Assembly (NCBI GenBank): GCA_021234155.1 | Contig: JAJEKV010000019.1 | Location: 19,281,359-19,345,358, forward strand | Direction of reading: 5' to 3' | DNA from: Isoetes taiwanensis | Taxonomy: Eukaryota; Streptophyta; Lycopodiopsida; Isoetales; Isoetaceae | Length of the DNA stretch: 64,000 bases | Part shown: positions 56,255 through 64,000 of the stretch, one piece after another | How the letters are laid out: every line of letters starts with the position of its first letter | Numbering within the stretch: the stretch's first letter is position 1 | Notes under the pieces: generated by a model | Seen by the model: only the letters and a program-made list of their open reading frames with translations | What the model was told of the DNA's origin: nothing | Databases searched by the model: none | Made by a program: the position numbers and the translations under genes

Positions 56255-57497
56255 GACTATCTAGGTATATGGTTTTGCTCTTACTATATGCAGATGATGT
56301 GGTTTTGCTTTCACGTAACGTAAATGGATTACAGAAGCATCTAGATGCATTGTACTCTTTCTGCAATGTCAAAAGCATGCATGTAAATCTGGCTAAGACA
56401 AAAGTCGTAGTCTTCGGAGCATCCAAAGTCGATCATGTTAAGATGTATTATAATGATGAGTTAGTGGAAGTTACAGATCATTACAAATATATCGATTTGG
56501 TGGTAGATAAAAGCCCCAATTGGAATCAGGCAGTAGACCAAAAAATTAATGCAGAGCTTAAAGCCTTATATGCAATGCAGCGTCACTGTGTAAGGGCTGA
56601 AATTTGGAATTTCAGCACGAAAAAGATGCTATACAGTACATTGATAAGATCTGTCATATTGTATGGTTGTGAAATTTGGGGGCGAGGGTTAGCTTCTGAT
56701 ACATGGAAGAAGGTAGAAAAAGTACAAAAGAGGTTTCTCAGAACAGAGCTAGGGGTCAAGGTGCAAACCCATATGATATGATGCTAGTTGAGTCTGGAAT
56801 GTTAACACTTGAAATGATTTGCCCAGGATGGCTTTGGAGGAGACTCGTGCTAAAGGTTGGTTTGTAGAGGTGGAATTGTGGATGGCAAAATGGGGAATGC
56901 ATATGCAGGACTTACTATCAAATAAAGATGACATAGAAAAGTTGGTGTCAGGAAGCTTTTTTCGTTGCAGCTGGAGAGATGGGGGAGTAAAGAAAGAATT
57001 TTATAGAACTCAAATCAACCCTAGTATGCAGGCAGGTAAATATCTGGAAGAACACATAAATACCAGACATAGACATGCTATTTGCAGAACTGGTTGAGCT
57101 CTTTTCACTGAACTTGAGGTCGAGGTTGGCAGGTGGAATAATATTCCACATGAGTTATGCCTTGCCTCTGTGGAAGTGCTAAAGTCGATGAATTGCATGT
57201 CCCTGTTGGACTGCCCCGGCGATATATAAATGTCGAGAGAAGCATCAAATTTATGCGCATACACTTGGTAGAGTTTTTTAGCCTTCGAGGCATAACTATG
57301 GGACGCATATATAGAGGATGTAATGGATTGTAGAGAGAAAAACTTAAGATGTTGAATATAGCTGAACCGGGTGAGTTGGATGAGGGAGGGACTATTGCAT
57401 TTCCATCCGAGGATGCATTAGATGAATGGTTGTATGGATGATGTACTTGCAGGATGTCCTATAGACGGCCGGTCTCCACTGAAATAATAAATACAAT
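56255..57497 (+). mobile_element. LINE-A, 5'-truncated (family 1)
   Basis: The frame 56,269-56,781 encodes the second half of RT: LLLYADDVVLLSR (active-site YADD), HVNLAKTKVVVFG, DHYKYIDLVVDKSPNWNQAV, then SVILYGCEIWGRGLASDTW and KVEKVQKRFLRTELGVKVQT. The rest (56,800-57,340) is frameshifted, with RHRHAICRTG recognisable. The 3' tail contains GTCCTATAGAC (57,456-57,466) and AATAATAAATACAATTTC before a CT microsatellite. Confidence 0.85.
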
Positions 57498-57498
57498 T

Positions 57499-57617
<119 letters not shown>

Positions 57618-58171
57618 CTCATGGAAAAACCTAGAAAGAAATCGAGAGAATTTGGGTCTTCAAAGGAGGATCCGTCGTATAAGTAGTCCCAAGAGTTACA
57701 CTACTTGTGATAAGTTCCAAGAAAGGTAAAACGAAGGTAAGAATATGGGCGGAAGGTAAAATGGAGGGCAAGGTATCGGTGTGACCGGATCTCGCTAGTT
57801 CAAATGATGGTGACTTGATGCGAGAGAACCAGAGCAGGAATCGCCAGAAAAAGATTAAAGAAACACTTGTGCAGGAGGATGTCAGCAGCGATGATTTCGA
57901 TAGCTCCTCCTCAGCCACTGACTTAAACAGGGGAGCTCCAGTCATGGCCGATTTTGCAACAGGCTGAGGGCAGCCAGGCCGCTTCCCTGTGAATGGCGGT
58001 TTTCTTTGAACAGTACGGAGGACCCCACAATAGTTATGAATCGTGGAATTTGTTTGGGGAGCTCCAAATTCGTTTGGAAACATCCGTGCCGGAACGCATG
58101 GTAGCAAATCCAGTTAGAATTTGACTGCACACTTAGGGCAGAGTTTCGGATTTGGGGATGCATAAAACACC

Positions 58172-58903
58172 ATGATACAAGGGCAAGAAACCGGGTTGCA
58201 GTTTATGATATGCCAAATGCTAAACGAACTGGCTGCATCAAGAACCATGATGATGAAATTATTCGAAATGATGGAGCAGTCCAGACAAGAAGCAGCGGCA
58301 AGAGAAACGGAGATGCTCAGGCTTTTACAAGGTATGACTGAAGCTTTTTCTACAATTAAATCTGAAAATGCCAGCATTAATAGCCAGCTAACAAATTTAA
58401 AAGACATTGGAATGCCACAGCAGCAGTATTATGAAGGTATGGATGAACCGGGAAAAGAAACCTTTGTACAGGTTGTAACAAAGCTCCATGACCGAGTTAA
58501 TGATTTAGTCGAGAAGCAAGAGAGACAGAAAAAAGCTTTGAATGTTCGCATTGCAGGATTACCTGAAAGTGATAATGAAAATACTAGAGATCTTGTAGAG
58601 GACCTCTTCACTCAGAAGATAAAAGTGCCATCTGTAGGTATTCTAGAGGCCTACCGGGTAGGAAAGAAGAATGGATATAATAGGAATGTGTTGGTGAGGT
58701 TTGTAAGTGAAGGAGATAAGATGAATGTCCTGAGACAATGCAAATCACCAAGCGGGGAGAAGATTTGGATAAATGAAGACCTGACACAAATGCAATATGA
58801 GCAAAAGAAGGGAGAAATACAGAAAATGAAGGAAGCAAGAAAAGAGGGAAAAAAGGTTTCTTGGAGAGGGGACAAGGTGGTTATCGAAACTACATCTGAA
58901 TAG
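58172..58903 (+). CDS. LINE ORF1 protein (coiled coil plus RRM-like, nucleic-acid binding)
   Basis: 243 codons. Residues ~10-80 form a heptad-rich coiled coil (LNELAASRTMMMKLFEMMEQ, EMLRLLQGMTEAFSTI). The RRM-like region runs from VRIAGLPESDNEN (about 125) through LVEDLFTQKI, GILEAYRVGKK and NVLVRFVSEGDKMNVLRQCK. A C-terminal part follows with IWINEDLTQMQYEQKK and a basic end. This is the layout of L1-type ORF1 proteins, which form trimers, coat the element's RNA and act as a chaperone. ORF2 starts 22 bp downstream of the stop. The frame may extend upstream: readable sequence with stops runs from 57,820. No defect is visible. Confidence 0.78.
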   Translation: MIQGQETGLQFMICQMLNELAASRTMMMKLFEMMEQSRQEAAARETEMLRLLQGMTEAFSTIKSENASINSQLTNLKDIGMPQQQYYEGMDEPGKETFVQVVTKLHDRVNDLVEKQERQKKALNVRIAGLPESDNENTRDLVEDLFTQKIKVPSVGILEAYRVGKKNGYNRNVLVRFVSEGDKMNVLRQCKSPSGEKIWINEDLTQMQYEQKKGEIQKMKEARKEGKKVSWRGDKVVIETTSE

Positions 58904-58924
58904 GAACTAGAGACCATCAGAGTC

Positions 58925-59848
58925 ATGGCATGGAACATTAACCATTTGACCAGCAAAAAAGTTGAGACTATGGCAGATGTTCTAGCATCAATCGACATGG
59001 TATTTTTCTCGGAAACTTGGGAGCATGAAGAGAGTGGTTTGCCGGAGATTCAAGGTTTTAGTGTTGTACACTCAGTATGGAACAAAAAAGGATGGCGTAG
59101 AAGAGGATACGGTGGGATTGCTTGTTACGTTAGGAAAGAAATGGCACACTTGGCTAAGGTGGTAAAAAAAGGGGAATCTAAACAATATATTTGGGTGGAG
59201 TTGCCTGGGAAGCACCGAAAAATCTTCTTTGCCGGATGCTATTTTCCACCATTAAAAAGAAGCACATACCAAAAGTACAATTTGGATGCAGACGATCCGT
59301 TCCAGCAACTAGGGCAGGACAGTTTGGGTCTTATGAGTTTAGGGGATATTGTTTTGATCGGGGATTTCAATGGTAGAACGGCAGGGAAGCAAGCATCAAT
59401 GGTTAGCAACGTTGGGGACCCCATCTGGATGGATCAACTTGAGGCTCATGAGCTGGAGGCTGCTGGGTGGAAGCGAGCTTCCATGGATGAAGACAGGTGG
59501 CCTACTCCCATGGGAACACATGTCTTGAATATGTGTTGTAGTTTAGATCTGCTTATTTATAATGGCATCAAAAGTTTTTCTAGCACAGACCGATGTACAT
59601 GCAGGGGGAAAAGTATTGTAGATTACTTTATTGCATCAGAGCAGTTTATAGAACAGGTTCAGGGTTTGTGCATCCCAGAAGCGAGAAGTGAATCAGATCA
59701 TGTACCCATAATAGCACATGTGAGGATTACAGGATCCGCAGGGGCATCAGAACAACAAAGAGAATATGGCATACATGTTAACAAATGGAAGGCAGAGAAA
59801 TATCAGGCATACTGTGAAGCAAAAGTGGCAAATGCAGCTTGGCCATAA
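58925..59848 (+). pseudogene. LINE ORF2, endonuclease domain (intact) before early stop
   Basis: 308-codon open part of ORF2 with a complete APE-type endonuclease: AWNINHL (Asn), FFSETWE (Glu), GYGGIACYVRK, FAGCYFPP, VLIGDFNGRTAG (Asp, Asn), LNMCCSLDLLIYNG, SIVDYFIAS (Asp) and SESDHVPII (Ser-Asp-His). This domain nicks target DNA to prime reverse transcription. TAA at 59,846-59,848 ends the frame, but the same frame continues with LILEAASTCF and GWFDEECQHKRK, the normal linker to RT, so the stop is a mutation. Confidence 0.85.
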
Positions 59849-62180
59849 AGTGCCGCTGGGAAAAGTGAGGTTTTGACCTCGCTGATACTAGAAGCAGCAA
59901 GCACATGTTTTAACTCAGGGCACAAGAAAAAAGGATTACCTTGCAAAGGGTGGTTTGATGAGGAATGCCAACACAAAAGAAAGAGTAGAGTATAAAAGTG
60001 CCCATGGCCTGGAGAGAGCACGGCTAATCAAAGAGTTTAAAACTCTCACCAAATGCAAAAAAAGGGAATTCTTACGTCACAAACAGCATGAGCTGGTTGT
60101 AGATCTAATGAGAGATCCGCAAAAATTCTGGAAATGCATGAAACAAGGCAAGTAAACCCAGCAGCACTTAAAGGTGGAAGATCTCATTGCACAGGTGAAG
60201 AAGCTTTATCACGTGAATGACATCAAACAAGAACTGAATGGTATTACAACAGATCTTGTATTCACATCTGAGGATGTGCAGCAAGGGCTAGAAAAGCTAG
60301 CAAATGGAAAAGCGGCGAGATACCATGGGGACTGGTGGCGAAATGCTCAAATGGGCGAGGAGAGGGGTCAAGGAAAAATAACTGAAATGTTTAATGTGGC
60401 GGCGCAAGAAGGGTTCCCAAAAACATGGCGGATCAATAGGGTGGTTCCCATACATAAGTCGGAAGTGAAAAGCGGGGATAAGTAACTATCGCATGATTAT
60501 GGTGAGCAATCTCGCCATAAAACTTTTTTGCAACTATTGTAGAGCATAAGATAAGTGTTTGGGCGAGGCGCATGATGTGCGATGCTAAAGGGCGAGGCGG
60601 GCTTTAGGCGAAAAAATCCACAATAGTCCATTTGGTAGCGTTCGGGGCTATGATGGACTCGATGAAAGGAACTTCGAAAACGCTATTTGCAGGCTTTGTT
60701 GACTTTACTAAAGCATTTGATCTAGTGAGTAGGGATAAAAGGCGTGGGAAAGTATGGGCCGAATTGATGTGCCTAGTCACCTAAGGGCTTGGTGAAACTA
60801 TTATCACGAGAAGGTGTTGGTACAGCTCTCCCTCCCATACATTGAAGAGTGTGATGAGCGGTGGAGAGTAATATAGGAGTGAAACGGGGCTGCCCCTATC
60901 CCCTACTATGTTTGGCATTTTTATTGATGGCGTAGAAAGATGGATAACCACTCTTGGAGGGTTGGCACCCAAATCATGAGGGTATGCTATACGTGATACG
61001 CTATATACCCGATGATATAGTTACGCTACTTGCTTGATAGAGGGGATGCAAAAACATTTAGATGTTCTAGCATCTTTTTGGGAGACAACGGGGATCTGAG
61101 ATAAACTTGATGAAGACTAAGATTGTCTTTGTTTGGAACCCTGCTTGGATCAGAATTTTGCATTCACATACAAGGGAGACAAAGGTGAAATAACCACGAC
61201 ATATAAGTACTTGGGGCTGATTGTAGATAAACACTTGGATGAAATCAAGCGGTGGAACAACGGGTAAATGGGGGTAAAAGCTCTATTTGCTATGCGAGAA
61301 AAAGTGCTTGAAAGCGAAATTTGGAGATTTGAATTAAAAAGATGCTCTCTAAAACCCTTATGCAGTTTGTAGTGTTATATGGATGTGAGGTGTGGGGGGC
61401 CGGGGACTATCTCTAGAACTATGGCAAAAGATTGAGAAGATACAAAAGAAATTTCTACGACCGAGCTTGGAGTCAAAGTACAAACACCATATGAGATGAT
61501 CTTTGGTGAGAATGTGGCATGATGCCCTTAGAATGTGAGGCCACTGTGCGATATTTGAGTGTATTTAAGTAAGCTTCGGAGGGCTAGAAAAGAAAATAGT
61601 TATCCAAGGTTAGCATTGAGGGAGACGTTCGAGAAAGGGTGGTATGCGGAGGGTTTGATCTGGATGCACAAATGGGGGCTTAAGATAGAAGACCTCGGTG
61701 TTAACAAAAACAGAATTTATGAATGGGTTAAGGAGACAGCACTGGCAAGGATCTGGCATAGTCCTGGAGTGAAAATGTCTCATAAGAAATGAGCTACCTC
61801 AATGAGAGCATGTCCATGAGCAAAAGACATGCAATATGTCGAATGCGGTTAAGTGCACATCACCTGGGGGTAGAAGTAGGACGATGGTACAATATACCAC
61901 GGGAATACCGAACATGTCGGATGTGTGGAAGCGGTCGGTAGAAGATGAAGAACATGCAATCATTCATTGCCCGGCATACCAAACTCGAGGGGATGCCCTT
62001 GGCATACATAAGCGACATCTGCGATTTTTTGATTTGCCAGCTACAATAGCGGGTAGCTTCCTGATTGATATGATGCAGATGAGAGAGGCAGGAATTAAGG
62101 CTATAGAAATGTACTTGACAGACGAGGAAAGAGAGGAAAGTGATGACGATCCCCATGAGGGGTTGTCAGATGATAACTAG
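59849..62180 (+). pseudogene. LINE ORF2, RT and C-terminal parts, heavily decayed
   Basis: In changing frames: FWKCMKQGK, DVQQGLEKLANGKAA, EGFPKTWRINRVVPIHK, NNYRMIMVSN (RT fingers), then many stops over 60,540-61,550, where remnants of PLSPTMFGIFIDGVE-like and KYLGLIVDKHLD segments can be sensed. After that LRRARKENSYPRLALRETFE, RIWHSPGVKMSHKK and SVEDEEHAIIHCPAYQTRGD (C-terminal knuckle) with a final acidic tail. Small deletions dominate. The decay contrasts with the intact endonuclease upstream. Confidence 0.82.
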
Positions 62181-62244
62181 GAATCTATATTATGTAATTG
62201 GTCTTATAGACCTGATGGTCTCAAAAAGACGCAATAAAACACGT

Positions 62245-62274
62245 CACTTCACTTCACTTCACTTCTCTCTCTCT
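62245..62274. repeat. (TTCAC)n(CT)n tail of LINE-B
   Basis: Four TTCAC units followed by five CT units, then LINE-C begins with GGCTGAAAAAATACAGG. LINE-B also begins with GGCTCATGG after CT. Confidence 0.85.
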
Positions 62275-64000
62275 GGCTGAAAAAATACAGGAGATGTTAA
62301 ATACGGTAATGCGAGAGGGGTTTCCATCATCTTGGCAAATTAATAGAGTTGTCCCAATTTACAAGGCAGGGGATGTTCGGGATCAAAATAACTATCGCAT
62401 GATTATGGTAAGTAATATATTTGCTAAACTTTTTGCTACTATTCTTGAGCAGAAGATAAGCACATGGGCTGAGCTGCATGAAGTGCGAGCTAAGGGCCAA
62501 GCAGGTTTTAGACCCAAAAAGTGCACCATAGACCATTTGGTCACATTCAGATCAATGATGGATACAGTTAAGGGGACCCGAAAACCACTTTTCGCGGGCT
62601 TTGTAGATTTCTCTAAGGCATTTGATATGGTGCCTAGGGGTAATCTATGGGAGAGTTTGGAACGAATAAATGTGCCTTTGCAGCTGAGAGATGCAGTGAG
62701 GGTATTGTATGATAAGGTGATGGTGAAGCTATCTTTCCCGTTTGATTGTGTAGAACAAGTAGAAAGCGCCCTCTTTCACCCACGCTCTTTGGCATTTTCA
62801 TTGATGACCTAGAGAGGTGGATCTCTATGCAGGGTGGGGGAGGCATTCAACTCGCGGGCTATGTCATTCTCATCTTACTATATGCGGATGATATTGTCCT
62901 CTTATCCAGGAGCAAAGAAGATATGCAACAACATTTGGACATACTAGGGAGATTCTGTGATGAAACAGGTATGAAAGTAAATCTTGAGAAGAGTAAGATT
63001 ATGCTATTTGGGACAAACCTAGATAAAAACTATGAGTTCACCTATAAAGAGGAGCCGGTAGAGATCACGGATTCCTACAAGTACTTGGGGCTCATGGTAG
63101 ACAAGCATTTTCGCTGGAATCGCACAGTAGAGCAAGCAAAGGGTGAATGGGGGGGATTAAAGCATTATTTGCCTTGCAAAAGCAGTACCTAAAAGCTGAC
63201 ATCTGGAACTTTGGACTCAAGAGAACACTTTTCAAATCACGCAGTCGGTGGTTCTGTATGGTTGTGAAGTTTGGGGGCCGGGACTCTCGCTAGAGTTATG
63301 GCAAAAAATTGAAAAAGTACAGAAAAAGTTTCTACATAATGAGCTTGGGGTCAAAATGCAAACACCATATGAGATGATCTTGGTAGAGTGTGGGCTGATG
63401 CAATTAGAATGTGAGGCTATATGCCATTACTTAACATATCTAAGCAGGTTAGGGAGCTTAAGCAACAGGGACAGGATTAGGGATTGGGTGCAAGAAAAAG
63501 TGCGAGAGAGAATTTGGCATGCACCTGGAATCAAAATGTCACACTACCGGGAGAAAATGAACCCTATGCTGCGAGAAATGGGATATCTGCATGAGAATAT
63601 CTCCTTGGCTAAGAGGCATGCCATCTGTAGGATGCGCCTTAGCGCCCACCACTTGAGTATAGAAGTCGGACGGATGGTACAACATACAAGCGTGAATCTG
63701 GGACCTGCGGGGCATGCGGTTAGGATGATGTAAAGGATGAAGAACATGCAATAATATGCGCCTTGACATACCGGTCTTTGAGAGCCCGATTCAACATTGA
63801 GGCATCTAGCTACTTGCAGGTTTTTTTGATATGCACGCCACTATAGTTGGAAGCTTTTTTTGTTGGAGTTGCTGAATTTGAGAGGTGGCAATCAAAGCGA
63901 TTATTGAATCTAGTGGAGATGAGATGGCGGAGAGCGATGGCGAGTTTTCGATGATGAGTTCTTGCGGATGACATGATATTTGTTTCTTGATGTACATATT
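62275..64000 (+). pseudogene. LINE-C, 5'-truncated, RT and C-terminus, runs off the window
   Basis: 62,294-62,760: REGFPSSWQINRVVPIYKAG, QNNYRMIMVSNIFAKLFATI, GQAGFRPKKCTIDHLVTFRS and FAGFVDFSKAFDMVPRGNLW (catalytic Asp). After a frameshift near 62,760: LSPTLFGIFIDDLERW, LLYADDIVLLSR (YADD), KVNLEKSKIMLFG and YKYLGLMVDKHFRWN. After another near 63,170: MVLYGCEVWGPGLSLELWQK, IRDWVQEKVRERIWHAPGIK and the CHCC-type knuckle region in broken frames. Sequence from 63,435 matches the minus-strand fragment at 33,272-33,903, and the window ends about 90 bp before the expected hairpin tail. Confidence 0.88.

Overview
This window looks like the repeat-filled, gene-poor nuclear DNA of a land plant. Plant-only gene families are recognisable (GUN4, PLATZ, PLS-type PPR, ALDH22-like, nepenthesin-type aspartic protease). 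Most are intron-containing and broken. Together with a tyrosine-recombinase element and L1-type LINEs this suits a large non-flowering plant genome such as a fern; that placement is an inference. I found no gene that I would call clearly intact and expressed. The longest undamaged reading frames belong to a LINE (ORF1 and the endonuclease part of ORF2 near 58.2-59.8 kb).

Layout. 1-7 kb: AT-rich spacer with LINE tails, small tandem repeats and a two-exon ALDH22A1-like remnant. 7.4-10.8 kb (minus): a degenerate LTR element that seems to hold only a gag-like protein, with one LTR. 10.8-14.1 kb (minus): a truncated Ty1/copia element with one LTR and a primer binding site. 14.1-33.3 kb: two head-to-tail copies of one PIF/Harbinger element (H1, H2). 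H1 is split by two insertions whose ends can be read to the base: a tyrosine-recombinase element with split direct repeats (about 14,325-19,931), and a 4,645-bp Helitron (22,682-27,326) carrying fragments of a PPR gene and a PLATZ gene. 33.3-33.9 kb: a 3' LINE fragment. 34.1-39.7 kb: a multi-exon acetyl-CoA synthetase pseudogene. 41.5-44.2 kb: a decayed minus-strand LINE and a 448-bp tandem duplication. 47.3-48.15 kb: a ~199-bp satellite with a palindromic core. 50.3-51.1 kb: a Ty3/gypsy-like gag remnant. 52.3-52.8 kb: a GUN4 pseudogene. 53.8-55.1 kb: a frameshifted aspartic protease. 56.3-64 kb: three LINE copies head to tail, each starting at the microsatellite tail of the one before.

The most notable results are the precisely bounded nested insertions in H1: a circle-like integration of the tyrosine-recombinase element through a shared AAT core, and a Helitron between A and T that dates after H1. 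The chain of LINEs landing on each other's tails is also notable. Both Harbinger copies carry different disabling changes in the same two genes.
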